Positions 1 to 8,749 of a stretch of DNA of 16,147 bases are shown in pieces. The position numbers and the translations under genes are program-made. Every line of letters begins with the position of its first letter. The first letter of the stretch is position 1. Origin of the DNA: Bacteroidales bacterium UBA1195 (GTDB lineage: Bacteria > Bacteroidota > Bacteroidia > Bacteroidales > WCHB1-69); the NCBI GenBank assembly GCA_002309855.1, contig DBYD01000059.1, forward strand, positions 1 through 16,147, read 5' to 3'. Below the pieces are notes generated by a model. The model had not been told where the DNA came from. It worked only from the letters and a program-made list of their open reading frames with translations, and made no database searches.

Positions 1-38
1 ATTAACTTTTTAAAGTAGATTCAAATATTTTAAACATC

Positions 39-1463
39 ATGAGAATATCGAGGAACTTTCTTTTCACAAATCTGCTGCTGCTTGGCCTGTCCGGAGCGGC
101 TGTATGCACGGCACAGACGGGTCATTTCCGGGCTAACCTTAACTGCCTGACCTTTCACCTGCCGGATGACACCAGTTATTTGGAACTGCAATATCTGATT
201 TATGGAGACGGACTGAATTACAAGGAGGTGGCCGATGGCAAATTCCAAGGAACTGTCAGGGCAGACCTGACCCTGAAGGCCATTGACGGCAGCATACCTT
301 TGATAAACAAAACGTTCCATTTCATCACAGCAGAATATCCGGATAATATGACAAGCAACAAACGCAATAACTACAACCTTTCACGCATACCGCTGCCATC
401 AAAAAAATATGAGTTGTACCTCTGTCTCCGTGATGCGAACGACAGCAGCATCAGACCCATCTGCCACCAGACCACAATCGACCTGACCTTTGACCGCAAC
501 CGTGTCTCCGCCTCCAGCCTGCAACTGATCGGCGCATACTCTGAAGGGAGGGGCAACAGCATTTATTCAAAAAACGGCATCAGCCTGATCCCCTATTTCT
601 CACAATATTTTCCAGCCCAAACGGACACTATCACCTTCATGTGGGAGATATATAACACCGACAAGGTGTTTCCGAAGGACAAGGCTGGCTGGATAGTCTC
701 CAAAATCGTACCGGAACGGGACGAGGCCAATATGCTCATGGAAAAGCGTATGCGCTATTCAGACGGAGTGATACCCTCCCCCAGGCACATCCATTTCCTC
801 TCCTTCCCCATTGACAGCCTGCCCTCCGGCAACTATTATCTGTGCAACACGCTCTATGCTCCAGACGGAACCCCATTGCTACAGGACAGCTTCTTCTTCC
901 AGCGGAGCAACCCCGCTCTCCGTCCCACTCCAACAGTTACACAGGACAGCCTCCCGATAGACACACTGAAACAGTTCATCGACTATCTTGTACCAATTGC
1001 CAAAAACGAGGAGATTGATTTTATCCGCAACATAAAAAAGGAGCAGGACTACCAGCTGCTGGCCGATTTCTTCCGCCACTTCTGGGAAAGAAGGAACCCG
1101 GAGGACCCTTGGGACGCCTGGTACCGATACTATGCTGATGTGAAAAGGGTGAACCACAACTACACCACATTGCGATTCAAGGGATACAAAACCGACCGGG
1201 GTTACTATTACCTGAAATATGGCGCCCCAAGCGACATAGAATACCATCCCATCGAAGACGGGCTCAACCCTTACGAGATATGGATTTACTACCAGCTGGA
1301 CGGCCAGACTGATGTCTATTTCATTTTTGGCGATCTGGACCTGACCACCAAAAACTTCACCATGATCTGCAGCAACAAGAAGGATGAGGTTTTTGACCCG
1401 CGCTGGAAATTCCGGCTCAAGCCCAAAGATGCACGTCCCACCGACATAGAAATGACCGAATAA
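39..1463 (+). CDS. Secreted GWxTD-domain protein
   Basis: A 474-residue protein with an N-terminal signal peptide: basic start (MRISR), hydrophobic stretch at about residues 8-24, probable cleavage near Ala25-Gln26. It is therefore exported, probably to the periplasm. The C-terminal part (about 320-440) matches the GWxTD domain seen mainly in Bacteroidetes. Its signature reads GYKTDRG at 382-388, followed by YYYLKYGAP and later PYEIWIYY. The usual Trp of the name motif is Tyr here. The middle region (about 30-300) looks like beta-rich repeats without a recognised catalytic motif. The biochemical role of the family is not established to my knowledge. The ATG at 39 is chosen because it directly precedes the signal peptide. 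Only 38 bases of upstream sequence are visible and no clear promoter is seen there. nhaD follows after 38 nt on the same strand, so co-transcription is likely. Confidence 0.85.
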   Translation: MRISRNFLFTNLLLLGLSGAAVCTAQTGHFRANLNCLTFHLPDDTSYLELQYLIYGDGLNYKEVADGKFQGTVRADLTLKAIDGSIPLINKTFHFITAEYPDNMTSNKRNNYNLSRIPLPSKKYELYLCLRDANDSSIRPICHQTTIDLTFDRNRVSASSLQLIGAYSEGRGNSIYSKNGISLIPYFSQYFPAQTDTITFMWEIYNTDKVFPKDKAGWIVSKIVPERDEANMLMEKRMRYSDGVIPSPRHIHFLSFPIDSLPSGNYYLCNTLYAPDGTPLLQDSFFFQRSNPALRPTPTVTQDSLPIDTLKQFIDYLVPIAKNEEIDFIRNIKKEQDYQLLADFFRHFWERRNPEDPWDAWYRYYADVKRVNHNYTTLRFKGYKTDRGYYYLKYGAPSDIEYHPIEDGLNPYEIWIYYQLDGQTDVYFIFGDLDLTTKNFTMICSNKKDEVFDPRWKFRLKPKDARPTDIEMTE

Positions 1464-1501
1464 TTATAAGAACAAAAAAATAACCTAAAACCGGATTAGA
1501 C

Positions 1502-3259
1502 ATGAACCTGTTTGTATCAATGATCATCCTTTTTGTGCTGGGCTACCTGCTGATTGCCCTCGAACATCCCATCAAAATCAACAAATCGGCAACCTCCCTG
1601 CTGCTTGCCTGCGTCCTGTGGGTCATCATGGCAGTTGGCGGCAAAGCGATTCTTTCCGACCCGACCGCCTTCCACCAATTTTTGATAAACAACCCCGGAA
1701 GCAGCTATCTGGACTGGCTGATACACGGCCAACTGGTACACGCCCTGGGTGAAACCGCTGAAATCATCTTCTTCCTGCTTGGTGCCATGACAATTGTGGA
1801 ACTGATTGACACCATGGGCGGATTCAAGGTGATCACCGACAAGCTGCAAACCACAAAAAAGGCCAAACTGCTCTGGCTTATTTGCCTGCTGGCCTTCTTC
1901 ATGTCGGCCATTCTGGACAACATGACCACCGCCATCGTCATGGTGGCAGTGCTGCGCAAGCTTATCGGCAACAAAAAGGAGCGCTGGTATTTCGCCGGCA
2001 TGGTGATTCTGGCCGCCAACGCGGGCGGCGCATGGTCTCCCATGGGTGATGTCACCACCATCATGCTGTGGGTTGCCGGCAAAGTCTCCGCCACAAACAT
2101 CATTCTGGTCACTTTCCTCGCCAGCCTCACCTCAATTTTGGTGCCGCTGGTAATCATGTCCTTCTTCCTGAAAGGGAACGTGGAGCGTCCGGAGACAGAA
2201 GAGACTCACCTGAACGCAGAATATGTGCTGCCCCATTGGGAAAGCGTGCTCTTTCTCTGCATGGGAGTCGGCCTGCTGATGTGCGTGCCGGTCTTCAAGA
2301 CACTTACCCACCTTCCACCCTACCTCGGCATGTTGGGGGCTCTCGGCATACTATGGGTCACCTCCGAACTCATCCACCGCAATGTGGAGCATGGAGGGAC
2401 AAACCATTACTCGATCAACGCCATCCTCTCCCGCGTTGATGTGACCAGCATCCTCTTCTTTTTGGGCATCCTGATGGCGGTAAGCGCACTGGCGACAGCC
2501 GGACACCTCACCGCACTCTCGCAGACCCTTGACAAGCTGCCGATGCGGGAACCGGGGAAATACTATGTCATCAACCTGCTGATAGGAGTCTTCTCATCCG
2601 TCATTGACAATGTACCGCTGGTAGCTGCCAGCATGGGCATGTACGCATTTCCGATTGACCACTATTTTTGGGAAATGCTGGCCTATTGCGCCGGAACTGG
2701 CGGCAGTATCCTCATCATCGGCTCCGCCGCCGGTGTGGCGGTCATGGGAATGGAGAAGATTGACTTCATCTGGTACCTGAAACGCATCTCCTGGATCGCA
2801 CTGATCGGCTACATGGCCGGTGCCGGTGTCTATATCCTGCAGAAAAACATCTTTCCGGAACAACTCGAGGAGCAAAAATCTGATGCCGTAAAGGTTAGGA
2901 TGACACCGGTGGATATCCGAAACTATCTGACAGAAAACACCTTTTACATTGTAGAAAACAGGCCGAACCTTCCGGATGTCAAGGACAGCTCAATTGTACG
3001 CTTTTTCTGCATCGACAGGGAATCGCCCATCCCCTACTACGGCACCCACATCTCCACCTACTGCACACAGCGGGGGCAACTGGAGATCTACAACAAGAGC
3101 GTTGACCTCAACCGGGGAAAAATCATCATCAACAGCACAGTGGGCGACACCATGGCTCCAGTGCAGTACGGCAACCGCGAACTTGTGGTCACCCAAAGCG
3201 GACGGGTCTTTTTTGTGACCACCAACGGAGCATTCCCTCTTAACCGTATGAAAGAATGA
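1502..3259 (+). CDS. nhaD: NhaD-type Na+/H+ antiporter with C-terminal extension
   Basis: A 585-residue integral membrane protein of the ion-transporter superfamily. It most resembles NhaD, which exchanges cytoplasmic Na+ (or Li+) for external protons across the inner membrane. The early segment LIALEHPIKINKSA, the ALGETAEIIFFLLGAM stretch (81-96), AILDNMTTAIV (136-146), AGGAWSPMGDVTT (174-186) and VIDNVPLVAA (367-376) fit this family. The two Asp-Asn pairs in broken helices are the expected ion-binding elements. Membrane segments run to about residue 447. After that comes a soluble tail of about 135 residues (450-585), roughly a quarter of the protein and more than NhaD proteins I know carry. 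It has no transmembrane segment and I do not recognise its domain. The stop codon overlaps the start of the TPR gene in an ATGA, which suggests translational coupling. Confidence 0.88.
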   Translation: MNLFVSMIILFVLGYLLIALEHPIKINKSATSLLLACVLWVIMAVGGKAILSDPTAFHQFLINNPGSSYLDWLIHGQLVHALGETAEIIFFLLGAMTIVELIDTMGGFKVITDKLQTTKKAKLLWLICLLAFFMSAILDNMTTAIVMVAVLRKLIGNKKERWYFAGMVILAANAGGAWSPMGDVTTIMLWVAGKVSATNIILVTFLASLTSILVPLVIMSFFLKGNVERPETEETHLNAEYVLPHWESVLFLCMGVGLLMCVPVFKTLTHLPPYLGMLGALGILWVTSELIHRNVEHGGTNHYSINAILSRVDVTSILFFLGILMAVSALATAGHLTALSQTLDKLPMREPGKYYVINLLIGVFSSVIDNVPLVAASMGMYAFPIDHYFWEMLAYCAGTGGSILIIGSAAGVAVMGMEKIDFIWYLKRISWIALIGYMAGAGVYILQKNIFPEQLEEQKSDAVKVRMTPVDIRNYLTENTFYIVENRPNLPDVKDSSIVRFFCIDRESPIPYYGTHISTYCTQRGQLEIYNKSVDLNRGKIIINSTVGDTMAPVQYGNRELVVTQSGRVFFVTTNGAFPLNRMKE

Positions 3260-4710
3260 CAGAAGACTGGTCAGACCCGGAAGAATTGGAGGAAAAGGAA
3301 GAACTTGAAGCCAGCCTCCACCGTTTCCAGCAGATGGTGGAGCGGCAGGGGCACGCCTTTTTTGATGAAGATGAATACATCTACATCATTGACCATTTCA
3401 TGGCCATTGAGGAGTTGGGAATGGCTGAAAAAGCCATCGTACAATCACTTGAACGGTATCCGGACAACGTGGCGCTCCAACTTCGGCAAGTTGGGCTGCT
3501 TTCCGCACGACAGCATACGGATGCAGCCCTGCGTAACCTGAGGAGGATTGACGCAGCCCATCCGGAAGCGGATGCCTTCAGCCTGTACGAGGAGGCGGTT
3601 CTATACCTGGATCTGCAGCAGTGGGAGGAGGCGGAAGCCAAATTCAACGCAGTGCTTGCAATGCCCAAATCAGAAAGGGACGAGGTGCTGCAGGATCCCA
3701 ATTTCTACAACGACCTTTCCGAACTATATGAGACCCGTGGCAAGCTGCTGATGGCTGTCACCGCAAAAATGGAGGCCATCCGGAAAAAGAGTGCTGACCC
3801 GGCCGACCTTAACGAGCTGATCCGGCAAATCACGGAGACAGGACAAACCGGCTCCGCCATCAACTTTTTCACATCACGCACCGATGAACATCCGCTGTCC
3901 GCCCCCGACTGGTTTTGTCTGGGAAAGCTGCAAATGGAGGCGGAACAATACAACGAGGCGATTGCATCGCTGCACAATGTGCAGGCCCTCTGTGGCGAAA
4001 ACACAGAGGCGACGGCTGAAATCGCCGCCATCCAGATACTGACCGGAGCAAGGCAAAACGGAGAGGCGGAACTGGACCTTTATCTGGACCAAAACCGATG
4101 CAGCCGGAACGAAAGGCTCCGCTGGTATGACCAGGTGGCACAATATGCCTATGACCGGTCGCAGTTCACCCTCTGTACCCGCTTTTGTCAGAAAGCCATA
4201 GATACCCAAAGTGATGACATATACGGATACCTGCTGATGGCTTTGGCATTGGGAGAATCGGAAAAATATGAACAGGGGCTGCAAGTGCTGGAAAAAGCAC
4301 TGCAATTCAACCCGGACCATTTTGACGCACAACTACTCGCTGGCGAATACCTTATGCGGACAGGCCGCATGGAAGAGGCCGGTGACATGCTCCGGGACTG
4401 CTGTGTGCGCTTTCCGGAAGAGGACAGGGCATGGTTCTGCTACACCATTTATCTGGTGCAATGCGGATATATTGACGAAGCGATCAACCTGCTGAACCAT
4501 GCGGTAGCGTCCAGAAACAATCCGCAATTCATCTACCGGCTCTCCAACTGCTATTTCATGAAAGGGGAAAACCAGCTGGGCCGTTTTTACCTGAACATGG
4601 CCTATGCGGAGGATCCGGAAGGGCTGGATGATTTTCTACATTTTGATGAGAATCTGCTTAATCACCCTGAAATTCTCTCTTTTTTAAACGAAATAAAATT
4701 TTACGACTGA
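3256..4710 (+). CDS. TPR-repeat protein
   Basis: A 484-residue soluble protein built largely from helical TPR-like repeats, with no signal peptide and so probably cytoplasmic. The N-terminus is very acidic (DPEELEEKEELEAS at 8-21). The clearest repeats lie at about 222-245, 325-355 (GESEKYEQGLQVLEKAL), 356-385 (GEYLMRTGRMEEAGDML) and 395-425 (CGYIDEAINLLNHAV), with the typical Gly, Ala and Pro spacing. TPR arrays bind partner proteins; no enzymatic motif is visible and no specific partner can be named. Its ATG overlaps the nhaD stop by 4 nt, and the DUF368 gene starts 1 nt after its stop, so all three are almost surely one operon and may be translated together. The function is inferred only as a scaffold or adaptor. 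Confidence 0.85.
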   Translation: MTEDWSDPEELEEKEELEASLHRFQQMVERQGHAFFDEDEYIYIIDHFMAIEELGMAEKAIVQSLERYPDNVALQLRQVGLLSARQHTDAALRNLRRIDAAHPEADAFSLYEEAVLYLDLQQWEEAEAKFNAVLAMPKSERDEVLQDPNFYNDLSELYETRGKLLMAVTAKMEAIRKKSADPADLNELIRQITETGQTGSAINFFTSRTDEHPLSAPDWFCLGKLQMEAEQYNEAIASLHNVQALCGENTEATAEIAAIQILTGARQNGEAELDLYLDQNRCSRNERLRWYDQVAQYAYDRSQFTLCTRFCQKAIDTQSDDIYGYLLMALALGESEKYEQGLQVLEKALQFNPDHFDAQLLAGEYLMRTGRMEEAGDMLRDCCVRFPEEDRAWFCYTIYLVQCGYIDEAINLLNHAVASRNNPQFIYRLSNCYFMKGENQLGRFYLNMAYAEDPEGLDDFLHFDENLLNHPEILSFLNEIKFYD

Positions 4711-4711
4711 T

Positions 4712-5626
4712 ATGAAAAAACTGCTTATGATCTATTTGAAAGGGGTCGCCATGGGCGCCTCCGATGTGGTTCCGGGTGTTTCCGGTGGAACCATAGCCTT
4801 CATCACAGGCATTTACGAACGTCTGATCAATGCCATCAAAAGCATTAACGGAAGCAATCTGAAACTATTTTTTACCGGCCATATCAAGGAGTGCTGGAAA
4901 AACATCGACGGGAACTTCCTGGTCTGTCTGATTGCGGGCATTGCCACCAGCTTTCTCTCCCTGGCCAAACTCATCACATGGCTTATCGCAACCTATCCGA
5001 CCTTTGTATGGGCTTTCTTTTTCGGACTGATCATCGCCTCCACACTGTTTATCGGAAAAAAAGTGAAATGGGATTGGAAAACTGTGCTGGCATTCCTGCT
5101 GTTCGCCATCATCTCCTTTTTCATCACCTCCCCCGGCAATGCTCCGCTGAACCAGAACAACGCACTTTGGTACATATTCCTCTGCGGGGCTGTCGCCATC
5201 TGCGCCATGATCCTGCCCGGAATTTCCGGCAGTTTCATCCTGCTGCTGCTGGGCACATATTTCTACATGATGGATGCCATATCATCACTTCACATCACAG
5301 TGATTCTGGTCTTTTTAGCAGGGGCTCTCATCGGCATCCTGTCGTTCGCCAACCTGCTTTCCTGGCTCTTCAAACATTTTGAAATGATGACACTGGCGGC
5401 CCTCACCGGATTCATGTTCGGTTCACTGAACAAGGTCTGGCCATGGAAGGAGACACTCACAACATATCTGGACAAGCATGGGGTGGAGACACCGCTGACC
5501 CAAAGGAACATCCTGCCAGCCATGGACGGTTCGCTGGTTATCGCACTGCTGCTGATTGCCGTGGGAATAATTCTGGTCATCGGACTTGAAAAGGTGGCCG
5601 ACCGCAAAAACAAGGCAGCGGCCTGA
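4712..5626 (+). CDS. popT: DUF368 / PopT polyprenyl-phosphate translocase
   Basis: A 304-residue polytopic inner-membrane protein of the DUF368 family. Members of this family (PopT) have been reported to return undecaprenyl phosphate, the lipid carrier for cell-wall and surface glycans, across the inner membrane. The family hallmarks are two related re-entrant motifs in the two halves of the protein: DVVPGVSGGT (18-27) and MILPGISGS (166-174). Both are present and intact. About eight hydrophobic segments are visible. The length fits the family. The gene starts 1 nt after the TPR stop and its TGA overlaps the aroE ATG by one base (TGATG), so it is inside an operon. Family membership is firm; the transport role in this organism is inferred from relatives. 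Confidence 0.9.
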   Translation: MKKLLMIYLKGVAMGASDVVPGVSGGTIAFITGIYERLINAIKSINGSNLKLFFTGHIKECWKNIDGNFLVCLIAGIATSFLSLAKLITWLIATYPTFVWAFFFGLIIASTLFIGKKVKWDWKTVLAFLLFAIISFFITSPGNAPLNQNNALWYIFLCGAVAICAMILPGISGSFILLLLGTYFYMMDAISSLHITVILVFLAGALIGILSFANLLSWLFKHFEMMTLAALTGFMFGSLNKVWPWKETLTTYLDKHGVETPLTQRNILPAMDGSLVIALLLIAVGIILVIGLEKVADRKNKAAA

Positions 5627-6384
5627 TGCGGCAGTTCGGACTGATTGGTTATCCGGTGGCGCAAAGCCTCTCACCGGAATATTTTGCCCGGAAATGGGAA
5701 AGCGAAGGAATACGGGACTGCGTTTACAGGCTCTTCCCGCTCCATTCCCTGCGCGAACTTCCGGAGCTGCTGCTGGAAAACCAAGGGCTGATTGGACTCA
5801 ATGTAACCTCCCCCTTCAAGCAGGAGGCGCTTTCTCTCGCTGACGAAGCGGACGAAACTGCCATGCGGATCGGAAGCGCAAACGTGCTTTCCATTGACAA
5901 CCGGCAGCGCATTACCGCATTCAACACAGACCATATCGGATTTGACCGGATTTTGGAACAAATAAGGCCTCTGCCTGAGGCTGCCCTTATATGCGGGAGC
6001 GGCGGTGCCGCAAAAGCTGTCAGGTACAGTCTGGAACGGCACGGTGTCAGAACCACCGTCGTTTCACGGCACAGCGGAGCGGACCGGATCCGCTACAACG
6101 CAATAGACATCAACATTATGCAACAGCACACGCTGATTGTGAACGCCACACCGCTCGGAATGGGGAGCCTTATCGGGGAATGTCCGCCACTGCCCTACCA
6201 CACCCTCACTCCAAACCACATTCTGGCCGACCTTAACTACCGTCCCGCCGAAACAATGTTCCTAAAAAAAGGGAAGGAAATGGGCTGCAGATGCCTTAAC
6301 GGCCTCGTCATGCTGCACGGACAGGCGGATGCGGCCTGGGAGATATGGAAAAAAGCGACAAAAACATTTGAGATTCATATATAA
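5626..6384 (+). CDS. aroE: Shikimate dehydrogenase (NADP+)
   Basis: A 252-residue cytoplasmic enzyme that reduces 3-dehydroshikimate to shikimate with NADPH, the fourth step towards chorismate and the aromatic amino acids. Substrate-site residues are visible as SLSP (14-17) and NVTSPFK (59-65), with catalytic Lys65. The catalytic Asp is D102 in FNTDHIG. The Rossmann nucleotide loop is GSGGAAKA (124-131), the NADP phosphate-binding region is around VVSRHS (145-150), and NATPLGM (173-179) and the C-terminal GLVMLHGQA (226-234) complete the family pattern. It is slightly shorter than the E. coli enzyme (about 270 residues) but lacks no motif. The ATG shares one base with the preceding stop. The next gene has its own promoter overlapping the last codons of aroE, so aroE probably ends the first transcription unit, perhaps with read-through. 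Confidence 0.95.
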   Translation: MRQFGLIGYPVAQSLSPEYFARKWESEGIRDCVYRLFPLHSLRELPELLLENQGLIGLNVTSPFKQEALSLADEADETAMRIGSANVLSIDNRQRITAFNTDHIGFDRILEQIRPLPEAALICGSGGAAKAVRYSLERHGVRTTVVSRHSGADRIRYNAIDINIMQQHTLIVNATPLGMGSLIGECPPLPYHTLTPNHILADLNYRPAETMFLKKGKEMGCRCLNGLVMLHGQADAAWEIWKKATKTFEIHI

Positions 6385-6400
6385 ATAATGCGTACTTTTG
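6367..6400 (+). promoter_or_regulatory. Bacteroidetes-type promoter for the CNNM gene
   Basis: The -7 box TACTTTTG (6393-6400) matches the Bacteroidetes consensus TAnnTTTG exactly and is followed by CAG. A TTTG at 6367-6370, inside the end of aroE, could be the -33 element, with a 22-nt spacer that is slightly longer than usual. The box lies 27 nt before the ATG of the CNNM gene, giving a short leader of about 20 nt. Confidence 0.65.
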
Positions 6401-6427
6401 CAGTTTGTAATTTTTTGAAATAACTAC

Positions 6428-7723
6428 ATGGAAATCATTATTATACTTTTATTAATCCTCTTCAACGGCATCCTTTCGCTGACAGAAACCGCCCTGACAG
6501 CCTCACGCCGGCTGAAAATGGAGACTTTGGACAAACAGGAAAAGCCCTCCACACGCAGGGCTCTCTCCCTTATGGAGAAACCGCTCCATTCTCTTTCCGC
6601 CATCCAGATCGGCATCACCCTGATCGGTATCCTGACCGGTGTCTACAGCGGTGACACAGTGGCCAGACAATTGGAACATGTTTTCGCAAACCATCCAACC
6701 ATCATGCCTTATGCCGGAGCAATTGCCAAAACACTGGTTGTCCTGGCCATCACATATCTGACCATTGTGTTCGGCGAACTGCTCCCCAAGCGTATCGCCA
6801 TGACCCGTCCGGAGAAGATTCTCCGTGCCATGAGCAAATTCCTCCAGACATTGGACAAGATTTGCACCCCCTTCAGCTGGCTGCTCAGCAAAAGTGTGGA
6901 TCTGGTGTTGAAATTATTTGGTGTAAAAGAGAAAAAGGAGAGCGGAATCACCGAAGAGGAGATTCTGGCCGCCATTGAAAAGGGCACCAACGAAGGGGAG
7001 ATTCAGGAGGTGGAACAGGACATTGTGGAACGGGTGTTCGACCTGGGCGACCGCGACATCGAATCGATGATGACCTACCGGAACGAACTGGTCTGTATTG
7101 ACATAAACGATGACAAGCAGCAGGTGCTGAAAACAATGCTGGAAGACATGCACAGCTTTTACCCCGTCATTGACGAGAGTCTTGACAACCTGCAAGGGGT
7201 CATCGCCCTCCCCGACCTCATTGCAAGCCTGCAGCAGGAGCACTTTGACATCAGGCCCCACATCCATGAGGCCCAATATTTCCCGGAATCCTCCACTGCC
7301 TACAATGTGCTGGAGCGCTTTAGGACCAGCAAACAGTATTACGGCTTTGTGATGGATGAATTCGGGCTGATCCAGGGCATGGTGACCGCCATAGACTTCA
7401 CGGAGGCGCTCATTGGAAAAATCAGTGCCGTCAAGGCGGACGAGGAGACCATTATCCAACAGGATGAGGAGACTTGGATTGTTGACGGACAATATCCGTT
7501 CTACGATTTTCTTGCACATTTCGAACAGGAGGACATCTTTCCAGAAAACGACTACAACACTCTTAGCGGCCTTCTGCTGGAGATGGCACAACACATCCCG
7601 ACCGAAGGCGAGCACATCCTATGGCAGGATTTCAACTTTGAGATTTCAAAGATGGATGGCGCACGCATTGACAAAGTTATTGTCAAACGCAACAACACAC
7701 ATTCCACCGATGAACAGCCTTGA
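6428..7723 (+). CDS. CNNM/CorC-family membrane protein (DUF21-CBS-CorC_HlyC)
   Basis: A 431-residue membrane protein with the three-part layout of the bacterial CNNM (hemolysin C/CorC-like) family. The N-terminal DUF21 domain (about 1-190) has hydrophobic segments at 2-18, 57-73, 98-118 and near 140-165, and carries the conserved FGELLPKRIAM (115-125). A CBS pair follows at about 210-335, with YGFVMDEFGLIQGMVT (305-320) as the second CBS signature. The C-terminal CorC_HlyC domain lies at about 345-422, with NTLSGLLLEM and the IPTEGE turn. Relatives are linked to Mg2+ or other divalent-cation export and regulation. The old hemolysin name is not evidence of toxicity. A promoter lies just upstream. 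The stop overlaps aroB by 14 nt, so the two are co-transcribed. Confidence 0.9.
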   Translation: MEIIIILLLILFNGILSLTETALTASRRLKMETLDKQEKPSTRRALSLMEKPLHSLSAIQIGITLIGILTGVYSGDTVARQLEHVFANHPTIMPYAGAIAKTLVVLAITYLTIVFGELLPKRIAMTRPEKILRAMSKFLQTLDKICTPFSWLLSKSVDLVLKLFGVKEKKESGITEEEILAAIEKGTNEGEIQEVEQDIVERVFDLGDRDIESMMTYRNELVCIDINDDKQQVLKTMLEDMHSFYPVIDESLDNLQGVIALPDLIASLQQEHFDIRPHIHEAQYFPESSTAYNVLERFRTSKQYYGFVMDEFGLIQGMVTAIDFTEALIGKISAVKADEETIIQQDEETWIVDGQYPFYDFLAHFEQEDIFPENDYNTLSGLLLEMAQHIPTEGEHILWQDFNFEISKMDGARIDKVIVKRNNTHSTDEQP

Positions 7724-8729
7724 GCGGGACAACATCTTTTTTCAGGCCGAAGCGGTAGCCTGGCTGCGCCACCGGCAACCGAACTGGTTCCTGCTCTGCG
7801 ATACAAACACCCGCCTGCACTGCCTGCCGCTGTTTGAAACACTGTTCGGAACAGTTCCCAATTCGCGTCTTATAGTCATGCCTGCAGGTGAAGCCCACAA
7901 GCAGCTGGAAACCGCCGAGGCAATATGGCGGCAGCTGCAACTTTCAGGCGCACGTAGGGACAGCCTGCTGATGAATCTCGGCGGAGGCGTTGTCTGCGAC
8001 CTTGGCGGCTTTGCAGCAGCCACATGGAAGCGGGGAATCCCCTTTATCCATATACCCACCACGCTCATGGCACAGACCGATGCGGCCATCGGTGGAAAAT
8101 GCGCGCTCAATTTCGGCGGCATCAAAAACCAGATCGGACTTATTCGACAGCCCGAAGCTGTCTGCATCCTACCCGATTTCCTGAAAAGCCTTCCGCAACA
8201 GGAAATCCATGCCGGCTTCGCTGAAATGCTGAAACATGGCATAATTGCAGATGCTGACCTTTTCCGCACGCTGCGGCAGGAAGACAGCCGCATACCCCCC
8301 GACATTGTTCAGATCAGACGTTCAGTTGAAATAAAGATGTCTTTTGTCCGACAGGACGAAGAAGACAGGGATGTCCGCAAGGCACTGAATTTCGGACACA
8401 GTGTCGGTCATTTGCTGGAGGCACTGGCCGGAGGCAGCCTAAGCCACGGCAAAGCGGTGGCATACGGGATGCGGGCGGAGGCGAACATCGCATGGAGACA
8501 GGGACTGCTCAACACCAGTGATTGGGAGGAAATCACACAATGCATCCAGCAGCACTATGGGGACACTCCTGCCATCACATGCAGCCGGGAAGAGCTGGTA
8601 CGACTGCTTTCCGCAGACAAAAAAAGCGATGCCGCCTCTCTGAATTTCAGCCTGCCCACCGCCATCGGACAGGTACGGACAAACTGTCCTGTCTCCTTTG
8701 ACGAGGTGTGGGTGACACTGCATTCATAA
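7710..8729 (+). CDS. aroB: 3-dehydroquinate synthase
   Basis: A 339-residue NAD+- and Zn2+-dependent enzyme that cyclises DAHP to 3-dehydroquinate, the second step of the shikimate pathway. Family motifs appear in order: MPAGEAHK (57-64), NLGGGVVCDLGGF (89-101), PTTLMAQTDAAIGGK (116-130), GFAEMLKHG (169-177), LNFGHSVGH (226-234) and SHGKAVAYGM (245-254). Likely zinc ligands are Glu172, His230 and His246. In the last motif Lys248 replaces the Glu often seen after His-Gly. The frame is open further upstream, but that part overlaps the CNNM gene and has no AroB similarity. The ATG at 7710 gives a normal length and overlaps the CNNM stop by 14 nt. The gene meets the - strand block head to tail at 8730-8749, where I see no convincing terminator hairpin. 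Confidence 0.93.
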   Translation: MNSLERDNIFFQAEAVAWLRHRQPNWFLLCDTNTRLHCLPLFETLFGTVPNSRLIVMPAGEAHKQLETAEAIWRQLQLSGARRDSLLMNLGGGVVCDLGGFAAATWKRGIPFIHIPTTLMAQTDAAIGGKCALNFGGIKNQIGLIRQPEAVCILPDFLKSLPQQEIHAGFAEMLKHGIIADADLFRTLRQEDSRIPPDIVQIRRSVEIKMSFVRQDEEDRDVRKALNFGHSVGHLLEALAGGSLSHGKAVAYGMRAEANIAWRQGLLNTSDWEEITQCIQQHYGDTPAITCSREELVRLLSADKKSDAASLNFSLPTAIGQVRTNCPVSFDEVWVTLHS

Positions 8730-8749
8730 ACCAAAGTCACAGGACGTTT

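Noticed and set aside
8730..8749. Possible bidirectional terminator between aroB and the flavoprotein gene.
   Set aside because: Runs of T exist nearby, but I could not find a stable inverted repeat in this 20-nt gap.
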